Shown: positions 15,133-24,769 of the stretch, in pieces
Layout: each line of letters opens with the position of its first letter
Position numbering within the stretch: position 1 is the stretch's first letter
DNA from: Erythrobacter sp.
Lineage (GTDB): Bacteria; Pseudomonadota; Alphaproteobacteria; Sphingomonadales; Sphingomonadaceae
Direction of reading: 5' to 3'
Assembly: GCA_030148605.1 (NCBI GenBank)
Contig: JASBTD010000053.1
Location: 62,001 to 126,000 of the forward strand
DNA: 64,000 nt
The notes under the pieces: generated by a model
The model's database searches: none
What the model was told of the DNA's origin: nothing
The model's input: the letters and a program-made list of their open reading frames with translations, nothing else
Position numbers and translations under genes: made by a program

Positions 15133-15888
15133 ATGGGTTACGATAGAGGGCGCCGCCGGGGCCGGGACAAACGGGACGGTTTTGGCGAGGACGGCTTCGA
15201 TCCATTTGGCGGTGGCGGTGATTTTCCCCCACGCGACAATTTCGGGCAGCAGGATCGGTTTGGCGGCGGTGGCCGCGGTTTTGGTGATGATCGCGGCTCT
15301 GGTGGTGGCGATCGCTTCGGCGGCGGTGGCCGTGGACCAGGTGGCGGCGGCGGTCGTGGGCCTGGCGGCGGTGGTGGCGGTGGTTTCAACCGTATGCCAG
15401 CGCAAGTTATTGGCACCGGCAAGGGTGTTGTGAAGTTCTTCAATAGCCAGAAGGGCTTTGGCTTCATCCAGCAAGAAACTGGCGGAGAAGACATCTTCGT
15501 TCATATCAGCGCGGTTGAACGGGCAGGCCTTGAAGGTCTGGCGGAAGGCCAAGAGCTAGAATTCAACCTGGTTGATCGCGGCGGCAAAGTTTCCGCGCAG
15601 GATTTGCAGGTTGTTGGCGAAGTGATCGCTGTTGAACAACGCAGCGCGCCACCTCAGCGCGAACTGACCGGCGAGCGAGCAACCGGTACAGTCAAGTTCT
15701 TCAATTCGATGAAGGGCTTCGGCTTCCTTGTTCGTGACGATGGCCAGCCTGACGCTTTCGTCCACATCAGCGCGGTCGAGCGTTCTGGCTTGCAAAGTCT
15801 GAACGAAGGCGAACGTTACGAGTTTGACCTGGAAGTTGATCGACGAGGGAAGCACTCTGCGGTCAACCTCGTTCCCGTCCAGGGCTGA
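15133..15888 (+). CDS. Cold-shock protein with two cold-shock domains and a glycine-rich N-terminus
   Basis: This 251-residue protein has two S1-like cold-shock domains (~97-163 and ~180-250). Each carries RNP1 (KGFGFI, KGFGFL) and RNP2 ([18 protein letters not shown]) for single-stranded nucleic acid binding. The first ~85 residues are an Arg/Gly-rich, FGGGG-repeat disordered tail ([15 protein letters not shown]). Ordinary CspA proteins have one domain of ~70 residues; double-domain forms are known in alphaproteobacteria, but the long N-terminal tail is unusual. It probably acts as an RNA chaperone. A terminator follows 57 bases downstream. Confidence 0.93.
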   Translation: MGYDRGRRRGRDKRDGFGEDGFDPFGGGGDFPPRDNFGQQDRFGGGGRGFGDDRGSGGGDRFGGGGRGPGGGGGRGPGGGGGGGFNRMPAQVIGTGKGVVKFFNSQKGFGFIQQETGGEDIFVHISAVERAGLEGLAEGQELEFNLVDRGGKVSAQDLQVVGEVIAVEQRSAPPQRELTGERATGTVKFFNSMKGFGFLVRDDGQPDAFVHISAVERSGLQSLNEGERYEFDLEVDRRGKHSAVNLVPVQG

Positions 15889-15945
15889 CCTGCATCCGGC
15901 GTTGCCTGGTTTGACCGGGCTGGCGCCAGCTTCTAAATGACGCGG

Positions 15946-15978
15946 AATGGCGGTCCATATGGGCCGCCATTTCTCTTT
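15946..15978 (+). terminator. Intrinsic terminator between the cold-shock gene and argD
   Basis: The stem AATGGCGGTCC / GGGCCGCCATT (11 pairs, one G-T) closes on ATAT and is followed by TCTCTTT. It overlaps the first codons of the longest argD ORF in the track, which argues for the downstream argD start at 16010. Confidence 0.85.
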
Positions 15979-16009
15979 GAACAGACCATTTGAAAACCGA
16001 GGTTTCGCA

Positions 16010-17194
16010 ATGTCGATTTCACCCTTGATGCCCGTCTATCCGCGTTGCGGTGTTCGCCCGGTTCGCGGCGAGCATTGCCACCTGATTGACGAGGATGGCA
16101 CCCGCTATCTCGATCTTGCCAGCGGTATCGCAGTCAATTTGCTGGGGCATTCGCATGAGGGGCTGATCAAGGCGATCCAGCAGCAGGCCGAAACCTTGAT
16201 GCATGTCTCGAACCTTTATGGCAGCCCGCAGGGTGAGAAACTGGCTCAGACGCTGGTCGACAACACGTTTGCGGATACTGTTTTCTTCACGAATTCAGGT
16301 GCGGAAGCGGTCGAAACAGCGATCAAGACAGCGCGCGCCTATCACCAGCATGAAGGTGATACGACTCGCTTCGAATTGATCACCTTCAAGAATGCGTTCC
16401 ACGGCCGGACGATGGCAACGATCAGTGCATCCAATCAGGAGAAAATGCACCATGGCTTTTCGCCGCTGCTTGCCGGTTTCAAATATGCCGAATTTGACGA
16501 TCTGGAATCTGCCAGGGCGCTGATGGGCCCGCATACCGCGGGTTTTCTGGTGGAGCCGGTCCAGGGCGAAGGCGGCATCCGCCCTGCTTCTGACAGTTTC
16601 ATGAAGGGGCTGCGCGAGCTTGCCGATCAACACGATTTGATGCTTGTGCTTGATGAAGTCCAATGCGGCGTAGCGCGCACAGGCACGCTGTATGCTTATG
16701 AGCAATATGGCATTGAACCTGACATTCTGGCGACGGCCAAGGGCATCGGTGGCGGCTTCCCGCTGGGCGCCTGCCTTGCCACTGAAAAGGCCGCACGCGG
16801 GATGGTGTTTGGCACGCACGGGTCCACCTATGGCGGCAATCCGCTGGCAATGGCTGCAGGTTCTGCTGTGATGGAAGCCGTTGCCAATGACGAATTTCTC
16901 GCCAGCGTTCGTGAAAAGGGAGAGCGGCTCCGTTCTCGCCTGGAGCAGTTTATCGGCAATTACCCCGAACTGTTCGAACTGGTGCGCGGAAAGGGCTTGA
17001 TGCTGGGTATCAAGATGAAGGTCGAAAGCCGGCCGTTCTTCGTCCATCTGCGCGATAATCACCAATTGCTGACCGTGGCGGCAGGAGACAACACGCTGCG
17101 TGTCTTGCCGCCATTGGTGATTGGCGATGCCGAAATTGACGAATTCTTCGAAAAACTGTCAGCCGGGGCGGCGAGCTACTCGCCTGAAGGTTGA
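16010..17194 (+). CDS. argD: Acetylornithine aminotransferase
   Basis: The ATG at 16010 ([15 protein letters not shown]) gives 394 residues, normal for ArgD. The PLP enzyme converts N-acetylglutamate semialdehyde to N-acetylornithine and often doubles as succinyl-DAP aminotransferase in lysine synthesis. Visible signatures are [27 protein letters not shown] and the PLP lysine in [15 protein letters not shown]. argF follows with a one-base TGATG overlap, so the two arginine genes are translationally coupled. The upstream 21 codons of the track ORF lie inside a terminator and are excluded. Confidence 0.95.
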   Translation: MSISPLMPVYPRCGVRPVRGEHCHLIDEDGTRYLDLASGIAVNLLGHSHEGLIKAIQQQAETLMHVSNLYGSPQGEKLAQTLVDNTFADTVFFTNSGAEAVETAIKTARAYHQHEGDTTRFELITFKNAFHGRTMATISASNQEKMHHGFSPLLAGFKYAEFDDLESARALMGPHTAGFLVEPVQGEGGIRPASDSFMKGLRELADQHDLMLVLDEVQCGVARTGTLYAYEQYGIEPDILATAKGIGGGFPLGACLATEKAARGMVFGTHGSTYGGNPLAMAAGSAVMEAVANDEFLASVREKGERLRSRLEQFIGNYPELFELVRGKGLMLGIKMKVESRPFFVHLRDNHQLLTVAAGDNTLRVLPPLVIGDAEIDEFFEKLSAGAASYSPEG

Positions 17195-18126
17195 TGGCGG
17201 AGCTGCGCCACTTTCTCGACCTGTCAGATGCGGGCGGCGATGCGATTGCGGCGATGTTGGCTGATGCGATTGACCGTAAGGCGGCACGGGCCACTTGGCC
17301 CAAGGGTCAGACCGATGCGGACCAGCCGCTTGCAGGGCATGTACTGGGGATGGTGTTTGAAAAGAACTCGACCCGCACGCGCGTGAGTTTCGACATCGCC
17401 ATGCGCCAGTTGGGCGGCTCTACCCTGACTCTTGATTCAAGTTCGAGCCAGCTTGGCCGCGGCGAAACAATCGCTGACACCGCACGGGTTCTCAGCCGGA
17501 TGGTCGATGTGATCATGCTGCGCACAGATGATCACGCAAAGATCGAAGAAATGGCGCGGCACGCGACAGTGCCTGTGATCAATGGCCTGACTGATCGCTC
17601 GCACCCGTGCCAGATTGTCGCGGATCTTCTCACTGTGGTCGAACGAGGCAAAACCTTGCCCGGACTTGAGGTGGCCTGGTTCGGTGATGGCAACAATGTG
17701 CTTCATTCGATCCTCGAAGCGGCCGCGCTGATGAAGTTCAACGTGCGGGTTGCAACGCCTGCCGGCTATGAGCCGGAGATGGAATTTGTGGAGTTGGCAC
17801 GCGCGGCAGGTTCGTCTGTCACATTGACGCAAGATGCGGCTGAAGCAGCTGATGGCGCAGACGTTGTTGTCACTGACACCTGGGTCTCAATGGGGCAAGA
17901 GCACACGCATAACAAGCTTGCGGCGATGGCGCCCTATCAGGTCAATGATGCCTTGATGGCTCGTGCCAAAGAAGGCTCGGTGTTCCTGCACTGCCTGCCT
18001 GCGCATGTTGGCGAGGAAGTTACAGAGAGTGTATTTGAAAGCGACCAATCGGTTGTTTTCGAGGAAGCGGAAAACCGCATCCACGCGCAGAAGTCAGTCC
18101 TGCTGTGGTGTTTCGGCAAGCTTTGA
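17194..18126 (+). CDS. argF: Ornithine carbamoyltransferase
   Basis: A 310-residue enzyme transferring a carbamoyl group to ornithine to make citrulline. The carbamoyl-phosphate loop STRTR (~59-63), the HPCQ motif ([12 protein letters not shown]) and the C-terminal ornithine-site motif VFLHCLPAH are all intact. The ATG overlaps the argD stop (TGATG), with GAAGG upstream acting as ribosome site; the track start is a TTG three bases earlier. hslO follows 48 bases later, a gene order common in alphaproteobacteria. Confidence 0.96.
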   Translation: MAELRHFLDLSDAGGDAIAAMLADAIDRKAARATWPKGQTDADQPLAGHVLGMVFEKNSTRTRVSFDIAMRQLGGSTLTLDSSSSQLGRGETIADTARVLSRMVDVIMLRTDDHAKIEEMARHATVPVINGLTDRSHPCQIVADLLTVVERGKTLPGLEVAWFGDGNNVLHSILEAAALMKFNVRVATPAGYEPEMEFVELARAAGSSVTLTQDAAEAADGADVVVTDTWVSMGQEHTHNKLAAMAPYQVNDALMARAKEGSVFLHCLPAHVGEEVTESVFESDQSVVFEEAENRIHAQKSVLLWCFGKL

Positions 18127-18174
18127 TCTTCACAAGGGGCTGACTTTCCGCAGTCCCGACACCATATCGCGCGC

Positions 18175-19065
18175 ATGCCGAACACTGAAGAAACATTCGT
18201 TGACCAGCTGCTGAACTTCAGCTTGCCGCACCGCGCCGCCCGCGGGCGCGCAGTGCGGCTGGACGGCGTGATCGATGATATTCTGAGCGCTCATGACTAT
18301 CCGGCACCGATCAAACACCTGTTGAGCGAAGCTTTGGTATTGACCGCCTTGATGGGCGGATTGCTGAAGGAAGAGAATGCGCAGCTAACTATGCAGGCAC
18401 AAACCAGGGACGGGCCGATCCGTTTGCTGGTGTGTGACTATCGCAACGGTGAAATGCGCGGCTATGTTGACCATGACACTGCGAGCGAGGCCGACCTGGG
18501 GGCAAACCCAGGCCTAAGAGCCTTGTTCGGCCAGGGGCATCTCGCAATCACGTTCGAAACCGGTCAGGGCAAGAGATACCAAGGCATTGTACCGCTGGAA
18601 GGCGATTCGTTGTCGCAAGCCTGCGAAAACTACTTCTTCCAGTCAGAGCAGATTCCAACACTGATCCGTGTTGGCGTGCGCGCTCGCGTAGAGGGGTGCG
18701 AGGCAGGCGGCCTGTTGGTTCAGCACCTTGCCGATGGGGAAGTTGGGCGAGAAAGGCTCCACGTGCGTCTCGACCATCCTGACTGGGAGCACGTCGAAGT
18801 CCTGGCAGGCACACTCAGTCACCAGGAGCTGGTGAATCGAAATCTGTCGATGGAAGCCTTGATCTGGCGACTGTTTCACGAAGAGAGTGAAGTTCGCATC
18901 GATTTCGGTGCCAAGCTTTCAAAGGGTTGCAGGTGCAGTATTGACCATTACAATTCGGTTTTGTCCAAATTTCCCGACGGCGAGCTTGACGAGATGCGCA
19001 ACGAGCTTGGGCAAATCGTGGTCGATTGTGCCTTTTGCTCATGCGAATTCATAATCGAACATTGA
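18175..19065 (+). CDS. hslO: Hsp33 redox-regulated chaperone
   Basis: A 296-residue cytoplasmic holdase activated by oxidative unfolding. The C-terminal zinc-binding redox switch is present as CRC (KGCRCSIDHY) and CAFC (VDCAFCSCEF), four conserved cysteines in the Hsp33 CxC...CxxC order plus one extra cysteine. The N-terminal domain (LSEALVLTALMGGLLKEE, LLVCDYRNGEMRGYV) is standard. It is downstream of argD-argF, probably in the same transcript. Confidence 0.95.
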   Translation: MPNTEETFVDQLLNFSLPHRAARGRAVRLDGVIDDILSAHDYPAPIKHLLSEALVLTALMGGLLKEENAQLTMQAQTRDGPIRLLVCDYRNGEMRGYVDHDTASEADLGANPGLRALFGQGHLAITFETGQGKRYQGIVPLEGDSLSQACENYFFQSEQIPTLIRVGVRARVEGCEAGGLLVQHLADGEVGRERLHVRLDHPDWEHVEVLAGTLSHQELVNRNLSMEALIWRLFHEESEVRIDFGAKLSKGCRCSIDHYNSVLSKFPDGELDEMRNELGQIVVDCAFCSCEFIIEH

Positions 19066-19150
19066 GTCGGCTCACCGCTGTTCAGCAACGGTTTATCGAT
19101 GAACTGCCAAATGAAACAATGATCGGGCACATTATGTCCAGGAATAAGAA

Positions 19151-19567
19151 TTGCTTGTGAAACGATTGTTTGCACCCCTTTTGGCCACAGCTGGCCTGTT
19201 GCTCGCCGGACTGGCCATTGCTTCGCCTGGACAAGCCCAGACCAAAACGCTGGCGATGCTTGATGATCTCTCAAAGGGAGAATGGACCCTGCGCTATCGC
19301 GACGGTTCCTCCATTCGCAAAGTTTGCTTGCGCAAAGGCGACGAACTGATCCAGCTCCAGCACAGCGATGCGAATTGCAGCCGGTTTGTTGTGGATGACA
19401 AGGCGAACTCAGTGACGGTCCAGTATACATGCCGTGGGAATGGCTATGGACGCACAAGCATCCGGCGCGAAACCAATTCTTTGATACAGATCGAAAGCCA
19501 AGGCATCGAGGGTGGCCTGCCGTTCGAGTTCCAAGCCGAAGCACGCCGGACTGGCGCTTGTAGCTAA
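19151..19567 (+). CDS. Secreted DUF3617-like protein
   Basis: A 138-residue exported protein starting at TTG 19151, with AGGAA 6 bases upstream; a GTG at 19157 is an alternative. It has a signal peptide (LFAPLLATAGLLLAGLAIASPGQAQ). The mature part has the spaced cysteines and Gly-rich strand order seen in DUF3617 proteins (KVCLRKGD, DANCSRF, VQYTCRGNGYGRTSIRRETNSL, GAC at the end). DUF3617 proteins are abundant in sphingomonads but their function is unknown. queC begins 49 bases later. Confidence 0.75.
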   Translation: MLVKRLFAPLLATAGLLLAGLAIASPGQAQTKTLAMLDDLSKGEWTLRYRDGSSIRKVCLRKGDELIQLQHSDANCSRFVVDDKANSVTVQYTCRGNGYGRTSIRRETNSLIQIESQGIEGGLPFEFQAEARRTGACS

Positions 19568-19615
19568 GCGCAACAGTTGCATTGCATCGTCGTCGGAACT
19601 GGCTAAGTCCGCAGG

Positions 19616-20311
19616 ATGATGTCTCTCAGAAAGAATGCGGAAAAGTCAGCGATTGTCTTGCTCTCTGGCGGGTTGGACTCGATGGTGACGGCGGCGATCG
19701 CGAAGGAGCAGGGATTCGCGGTCCATGCGATCAGCATCGACTATGGCCAGAGGCACCGGCGGGAGTTAGAGGCGGCTGAGCTCATTGCGGAAAAGCTCGA
19801 TGTCGTTAGCCATCATAAGCTTGCACTCGATCTCAGGTCATTCGGTGGTTCTGCGCTGACCGATGACATTGATGTCCCCAAAGCAGGAGTAGGTGACACC
19901 ATTCCTGTCACCTATGTTCCTGCGCGCAACCTCGTGTTTCTGGCGCTGACCGTTGCTGCCGCTGAGGCCACCGGTGCAAATGACGTATTCATCGGTGTGA
20001 ATGCGCTCGACTATTCCGGCTATCCCGACTGTCGGCCAGAGTTCATTGCAAGCTTTGCCGAGACCGCGCGCTTGGGCACCAAAGCCGGAGTGGAAGGCCA
20101 TCCGTTCGAGATTCACACGCCCTTGCAAAATATGACCAAGGCAGACATCGCAGGGGAATGCGATCGGCTCGGTTTGGACCCGGCATGGAGCTGGTCTTGC
20201 TATGATCCGAGCGACGATGGACGGGCCTGTGGCTTGTGCGATTCCTGTCGCCTGCGAAAAAAAGGCTTTGCGGAGGCGGGGCTTGAAGATAGCACGCTTT
20301 ACGCGGCTTAA
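19616..20311 (+). CDS. queC: 7-cyano-7-deazaguanine synthase
   Basis: A 231-residue ATP-dependent enzyme converting 7-carboxy-7-deazaguanine to preQ0 in queuosine tRNA modification. The PP-loop ATP site is [10 protein letters not shown] (~15-24), the substrate region [19 protein letters not shown] is conserved, and the zinc cluster is formed by WSCYDP and [10 protein letters not shown]. No other que gene is next to it, although gluQRS, which modifies queuosine in tRNA-Asp, is at 41942. Confidence 0.96.
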   Translation: MMSLRKNAEKSAIVLLSGGLDSMVTAAIAKEQGFAVHAISIDYGQRHRRELEAAELIAEKLDVVSHHKLALDLRSFGGSALTDDIDVPKAGVGDTIPVTYVPARNLVFLALTVAAAEATGANDVFIGVNALDYSGYPDCRPEFIASFAETARLGTKAGVEGHPFEIHTPLQNMTKADIAGECDRLGLDPAWSWSCYDPSDDGRACGLCDSCRLRKKGFAEAGLEDSTLYAA

Positions 20312-20337
20312 CTCTCCGACAAAAACAGGAAATTTGC

Positions 20338-21951
20338 ATGTCCGATCCGGCACAGACCGAAGCTCACCCTGGACAGGCTGATCAAGCTGTCCCGGCTTAT
20401 TCATGGTATGCGTTGAGCGTACTCGTGCTGGTCTATGTGTTGAATTTCATTGACCGGCAAATTCTCTCAATCCTGGCTAACGATATCAAGGCAGACCTGG
20501 GGGTTGACGATGCCTATCTCGGGTTTCTTTACGGCACAGCATTTGCAATCTTCTATGCGCTGTTCGGGATCCCGCTCGGCAAACTAGCAGATAGTTGGAA
20601 ACGCGTGCGGCTTATGACCGTAGGCCTCACGTTGTGGTCCGCGATGACAGCATTTTCCGGTTTCGCGCGCGACGCAGCCACTCTCACTGTCGCGCGGATT
20701 GGTGTGGGAGTTGGCGAGGCGACCGCCAGCCCCTCGGCCTATTCGCTCATTTCTGACTGGTTCCCCGCGCGGCTCAGAGCGACTGCCCTCGCGATATACA
20801 GCTCTGGATTATATATCGGTGGAGGCGTTTCGCTGGCCATTGGCGGCGTGATCGTCGATCGTTGGAACGTTGCCTTCCCGCAAGGCGACCCTTGGTTTGG
20901 GCTGGCCGGGTGGCAAGCGGCGTTCATCGCTGTTGGCGTACCCGGATTGCTTTTGGCGGCATGGGTGGTGACTTTGCGAGAGCCGGTGCGCGGCGCGATC
21001 GATGGTTTGCCGACTGCTGAAGATCCGCAACCATTTCGCGGTTTTGTGCGAGAACTCTATACTGTGATTCCGCCGTTTACCTTCCTTGGTGCGGCGGCGA
21101 GAGGCACAAAAACATTGGCAATCAATGTCGCCGTATTCATTGCCGCCTTGTTGATCGCCTTTCTGCTCACCAATGTGCTGGATTCCGGACCTGGACTGAT
21201 CATGCCGCAAATTACGGATCAGTGGCTGCTGCTAGCAATTGGCTACTACGCAGTGTTCTGTTGGGCGAGTGCCTTGCGCGAGCGAGACTATCCTACATTC
21301 GCGCTGACTTGGGGATCACCCGCGTTTCTTTGCACGATTCTGGGCTACGGAACGGTGTCCTTCATGGCCTATTCGGCATCCTATTGGGGTGCCCCCTATG
21401 CTGAGCGCGTTTTCGACATTTCGAAAGCTGAACTCGGATTCTGGCTCGGCGGCGGCGGTGCTGCGGGTGGGTTCCTTGGTGTGATCCTTGGCGGGCGCAT
21501 GGCTGACGCGCTTTTCGTGAAGACACCTGCCGGGCGGATTTGGGTCATCCTTTTTGGTCTGCTTTCCCCGATACCCTTCGCGATTGTGCAATACACGACG
21601 GAGAGCCTCACTCTGTTTCTGATCCTCAATGTCGTGGTGGGTGCATTGGCAGCCTCTGCATTAGGAGCGGCTGCAGCCAGCAGCCAAGCATTGGTTCTGC
21701 CCCGGATGCGCGGGACTGCCACTGCGACGTTCTTCCTCGCAACGACGCTGGTTGGATTGGCACTAGGGCCTTATCTTGCGGGATACGTGTCCGCACAGAA
21801 TGATGGAAACCTCAGCATCGGCGTGCTTTCTACGCTTTGGATAACCCCTGTCGGGCTGGTTTTGCTGGTTGCAGCACTCCGTCTGGTGCCGCAGGCAAAT
21901 GCGACGGTGCTTGACCGCGCCAGGGCTGCAGGGGAGCCTGCAGCCCTTTGA
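20338..21951 (+). CDS. MFS transporter (spinster-like family)
   Basis: A 537-residue inner-membrane transporter with about 12-14 hydrophobic helices. The N-terminal signature VYVLNFIDRQILSILANDIK and the loop-2 motif GIPLGKLADSWKRVRLM are typical of sphingomonad spinster-type MFS proteins. The loop 4-5 segment GVGVGEATASPSAYSLISDWF is also diagnostic. It starts 26 bases after queC. The substrate is unknown; these proteins often lie near degradation or lipid genes, but there are none here. Confidence 0.9.
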   Translation: MSDPAQTEAHPGQADQAVPAYSWYALSVLVLVYVLNFIDRQILSILANDIKADLGVDDAYLGFLYGTAFAIFYALFGIPLGKLADSWKRVRLMTVGLTLWSAMTAFSGFARDAATLTVARIGVGVGEATASPSAYSLISDWFPARLRATALAIYSSGLYIGGGVSLAIGGVIVDRWNVAFPQGDPWFGLAGWQAAFIAVGVPGLLLAAWVVTLREPVRGAIDGLPTAEDPQPFRGFVRELYTVIPPFTFLGAAARGTKTLAINVAVFIAALLIAFLLTNVLDSGPGLIMPQITDQWLLLAIGYYAVFCWASALRERDYPTFALTWGSPAFLCTILGYGTVSFMAYSASYWGAPYAERVFDISKAELGFWLGGGGAAGGFLGVILGGRMADALFVKTPAGRIWVILFGLLSPIPFAIVQYTTESLTLFLILNVVVGALAASALGAAAASSQALVLPRMRGTATATFFLATTLVGLALGPYLAGYVSAQNDGNLSIGVLSTLWITPVGLVLLVAALRLVPQANATVLDRARAAGEPAAL

Positions 21952-21959
21952 GGCAATAA

Positions 21960-22493
21960 CTAACTCCGTCTCTGGAGCACGCCGCAAGCGATTCTTGGGC
22001 CAGCCGCACCAGCAGGATCGCTGACGTAGTCGTCCGGTCCGGCGTGCAGCATTACCGCTGTGCCATCTTCATCGAACAGGATCGGCAGGAGCTCGTCGGC
22101 ATCGCCTTCCAGAACGATCTCAACCGTTACGGATCCCGACTCGGGTACCACTACATTGGGTAGGTCACCAAGGTGCTTGCCGTCTTCGCTCAGTTTGCCG
22201 TGGCTGCGATTGAACGGATTCAAGTGACCACCAGCGCTCGTGAAGTCGGGCGCGATGCAGGAGCCCGTTTGGTGCAGGTGGAATGCTCGCTCACCTTGTT
22301 CGAGAGCAGAGATAGTCAGGTTGATGCTTAACCGACTTCCGGTTTGGATGAGTTGTGCTGAGCCGATGCCGCTACCTTCTGCATTGGACAGGATGGCCTC
22401 TGCAACATATTCTGATGGCGCTTCCCTATCGAGGGACGAACAAGCACTGGCGATTGCGAGCGCGGGCAAGCAAATAATCGAAACATTCCGCAT
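21960..22493 (-). CDS. sodC: Cu/Zn superoxide dismutase-like lipoprotein
   Basis: A 177-residue periplasmic protein. The N-terminal signal ends in ALAIASAC, a plausible lipobox, so it may be lipid-anchored. Copper and zinc ligands are in place: the HLH pair (RAFHLHQTGSC), the bridging and zinc histidines (GGHLNPFNRSHG, DGKHLGDLPN) and the late copper histidine (VMLHAGPDDY). The conserved RIACGVL near the C-terminus completes the fold. It should dismutate periplasmic superoxide. It converges on the MFS gene. Confidence 0.87.
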   Translation of the reverse strand: MRNVSIICLPALAIASACSSLDREAPSEYVAEAILSNAEGSGIGSAQLIQTGSRLSINLTISALEQGERAFHLHQTGSCIAPDFTSAGGHLNPFNRSHGKLSEDGKHLGDLPNVVVPESGSVTVEIVLEGDADELLPILFDEDGTAVMLHAGPDDYVSDPAGAAGPRIACGVLQRRS

Positions 22494-22529
22494 ATTGTAA
22501 CCTCTTCTCCTGGCACCTCTAAGGTAAGA

Positions 22530-22562
22530 AAAAGGGGCCGGATTTCTCCGGCCCCCTCTTTC
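22530..22562 (-). terminator. Intrinsic terminator of the ompA-like gene
   Basis: A nine-pair stem GGGGCCGGA / TCCGGCCCC with a TTTC loop (plus-strand reading) is followed, on the minus strand, by TTTTTC. It lies 24 bases after the OmpA stop and also separates ompA from the sodC promoter. Confidence 0.87.
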
Positions 22563-22585
22563 ATTCGAATTGCCAGATGTATGGC

Positions 22586-23686
22586 TTACATGCCTGAACC
22601 GGGCCCGTAAGTCACTTCAACACGGCGGTTCTGCAGTTCGCGTACGCCGTCTTCAGTCGGCACGCGAGGCTGCGATTCACCGAACGCTTCGCTGGAGATG
22701 CGATCAGCAGGAATGCCGCGACCGGTCAGATATTCATTGACCGAGGCGTTACGACGCTCAGCAAGGCCCATGTTGTAGGTCACGGTACCCGAACGGTCAG
22801 TGTGACCAGCGAGCATGACGCTTGCTGTGCCGCAGTCTGCATATGCCGTCACTGCATTATCCAGAACCGTAGCAGCTTCCGGCGTAATGTCCGATTCGTC
22901 CCAGTTGAAGAAGACGATGTACGGGCCAGTGTTGCACACCGGCGCCGGCGGCGGAGGCGGCGGAGGTGGCGGAGGTGGCGGAGGCGGCGGAGGCGGCGGA
23001 GGCGGCGGAGGCGGCGGTGGCGGTGGTGGCGGTGGTGGGGCCTCTGCGCCAAAGTTGTAGATCAGGGAGCCAAGCAGTGAGTGCGTGGCGATATCTGTTT
23101 CCAGATCGCCACCTTCAAGATCAACGATGCCGACATTGGGCGCATTGAAATAGCGATACTTCAGGCCGACGTCCCAGTTGCCTGACAGCGGCGCACGAAT
23201 GCCTGCAAGCAACTGCCAAGCGAATCCGGTATCGGAATCGTCATAAACCCGATTAAAGCGTCCGTCGGCATTGCCGACATCAATTGCACCCGAGAGATCA
23301 GTCCGGGCAACGCCAACGCCGCCGCCGACAAACCCTTGTAAACCATCGTCAGGACCGAAATCAAGCAGGCCGTTGAGCATAAAGCTCAGGAAGTTGCCTT
23401 CTCCGGTGCCGTCGAACTGGGTGCCACCCACATACACTTCTTCGAGGTTCGCAGCACGGTAGCTCACTTCAGACTCGAGACGAAAACCTCCGAAATCATG
23501 TCCGACAACAGCACCGAAATCGTAGCCTGTGTCATGACCAACATTCACGTCGGCGTTATCAACATCGGCGTCTTCGACGAGCATGACACCGCCATCGACA
23601 CCAATATACCATTGGCCATCACGAGCCAGCGCCGGCGTGGCTAGCGCTGTCGATGCCATCGCCAATCCCATGACGAGTTTACGCAT
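22586..23686 (-). CDS. OmpA family outer-membrane protein with a poly-proline linker
   Basis: The 366-residue protein has a signal peptide (GLAMASTALATPALA), an eight-stranded porin-like barrel (~22-215), a linker of 31 uninterrupted prolines, and a C-terminal OmpA peptidoglycan-binding domain. The domain shows FFNWDESDITPEA, AGHTDRSGTVTYNMGLAERR and LQNRRVEVTYG. It should tether the outer membrane to the cell wall. The proline tract is much longer than the usual short Pro-rich hinge and would make translation depend on EF-P. It is monocistronic with its own terminator. Confidence 0.93.
   Translation of the reverse strand: MRKLVMGLAMASTALATPALARDGQWYIGVDGGVMLVEDADVDNADVNVGHDTGYDFGAVVGHDFGGFRLESEVSYRAANLEEVYVGGTQFDGTGEGNFLSFMLNGLLDFGPDDGLQGFVGGGVGVARTDLSGAIDVGNADGRFNRVYDDSDTGFAWQLLAGIRAPLSGNWDVGLKYRYFNAPNVGIVDLEGGDLETDIATHSLLGSLIYNFGAEAPPPPPPPPPPPPPPPPPPPPPPPPPPPPPPPAPVCNTGPYIVFFNWDESDITPEAATVLDNAVTAYADCGTASVMLAGHTDRSGTVTYNMGLAERRNASVNEYLTGRGIPADRISSEAFGESQPRVPTEDGVRELQNRRVEVTYGPGSGM
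22946..23038. repeat. Trinucleotide repeat tract encoding 31 prolines
   Basis: Ninety-three bases consist only of CGG, AGG and TGG triplets on the plus strand (CCG, CCT and CCA on the coding strand), with a CGGCGGAGG core repeated several times. Such tracts are prone to slippage that changes linker length by whole codons without breaking the frame. Confidence 0.9.
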
Positions 23687-23867
23687 TTCTTATTCCCCTT
23701 CTCTCTTGCGAACTGCAGGATTTGAAAGGGGTTTCTATATCGTCGTGCTGTTGCTGGCAAGCAGACAATAGCCCGGAACTGTTGCAATTTCGCCGCTATT
23801 TACCGTTTAACTCATTTCATCTTCAATAACACACGGTTGGCCAGCCCAATGCCTGGCTTTCGACAGA

Positions 23868-24332
23868 CTATGGCGCTGTCGGCGGCAAAATTCCTGCTTG
23901 GCGAAGCGCAGTCACAATATCTGTGATGGCTTGCCTTGCTTCAGCGTCAATAGTTGTACCGCCTTGAGGGATCGCCGGCGTGTTCGCGGCATTCCATGAG
24001 CCTGAAAACACCCGCATTTGAAAGACCGACGAATCAAAGACCTGCAAGCCATCTTGTGGAACTGCAAATTTCCAGCTTCCCGCGATAAATATCGCTAGCT
24101 TGTCTGCATGGCCTGCCCATTCCCCGACTGGGTTCGTTGAAACAATCCAGCTCTCACCTTCAACAGAACTAAGGGGTGGAGCATCTGCTACGCCTTCGAC
24201 TGTGGGATTGACTAGAGCATCAAGCAGAGAAAGTGCTTCATTCACGAAGAACTCTTTCTGCGCCTGCCCTTGGAAAAGGAGCGGGAGCGAGTGGCGCGGC
24301 GTGGATGATGCGAAACTGATAGGGTCTGCCAT
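23868..24332 (-). CDS. DUF2793 phage/GTA-associated protein
   Basis: The start is placed at ATG 24332 (MADPISFASSTPRHSLPLL) with AAGGA upstream; the 27 extra residues in the track are unlikely. The 154-residue protein carries the DUF2793 core LLFQGQAQKEFFVNEALSLLDAL and EGESWIVSTNPVGEWAGHADKLAIF. In sphingomonads this family follows the tail genes of gene transfer agents or related prophages. It is the last recognisable gene of the remnant here. The frame is intact, so it may still be expressed. Confidence 0.8.
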   Translation of the reverse strand: MADPISFASSTPRHSLPLLFQGQAQKEFFVNEALSLLDALVNPTVEGVADAPPLSSVEGESWIVSTNPVGEWAGHADKLAIFIAGSWKFAVPQDGLQVFDSSVFQMRVFSGSWNAANTPAIPQGGTTIDAEARQAITDIVTALRQAGILPPTAP

Positions 24333-24349
24333 TGTAATTCCTTGAAGGG

Positions 24350-24769
24350 TTAGCCGAGATTGCCAATGAGTGTTGGGGGCGAAGTTCCGAACGTGCCGAC
24401 CTGTCGAACCCACAGCGGCATTGAGCCATGTGAAGAGACGATGCCGGCGATGGTGGTTCCGTCCAGCAACATCGATGGCTGAGCTGTTTGCCAGGAGGCA
24501 ACCGGATCGCTGACAGGTCCCGCACCTACGACATAATTCTCAAGCTCTTCGACCAATGGGGTGTCTACAAAATCCATCCAGCGCCATTGACCGCGGGCGC
24601 GCCGGGTCCAGCACAAGTTCCAGCCGCCATCGCTGGCGATCTCGTAGCGTGCATGGACAGGTGACAGCGGCGCCAATGAAATGCCGGTTGATTGAAGATC
24701 GGCAAAGGATGGCTCATCATCACCAAGGCCGATGGCTGCGATGCGGGTGTTTCCTCCTTGTGCGACCAC
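24350..24769 (-). pseudogene. C-terminal fragment of a GTA/phage tail (host-specificity) protein
   Basis: About 139 residues match, as far as I recall the family, the C-terminal end of the large GTA tail protein (gp15 type): LAPLSPVHARYE, GGWNLCWTRRARGQWRWMDF, TPLVEELENYVV and PLWVRQVGTFG. The full gene would be over 1,000 residues, so nearly all of it is missing. The frame begins at a GTG inside the preceding portal-like fragment. A deletion that fused two distant GTA genes out of frame explains this best. Confidence 0.7.

Noticed and set aside
22802-23080. Glycine- and arginine-rich ORFs opposite the ompA poly-proline tract
   Set aside because: They are translations of the CGG/AGG/TGG repeat on the non-coding strand.
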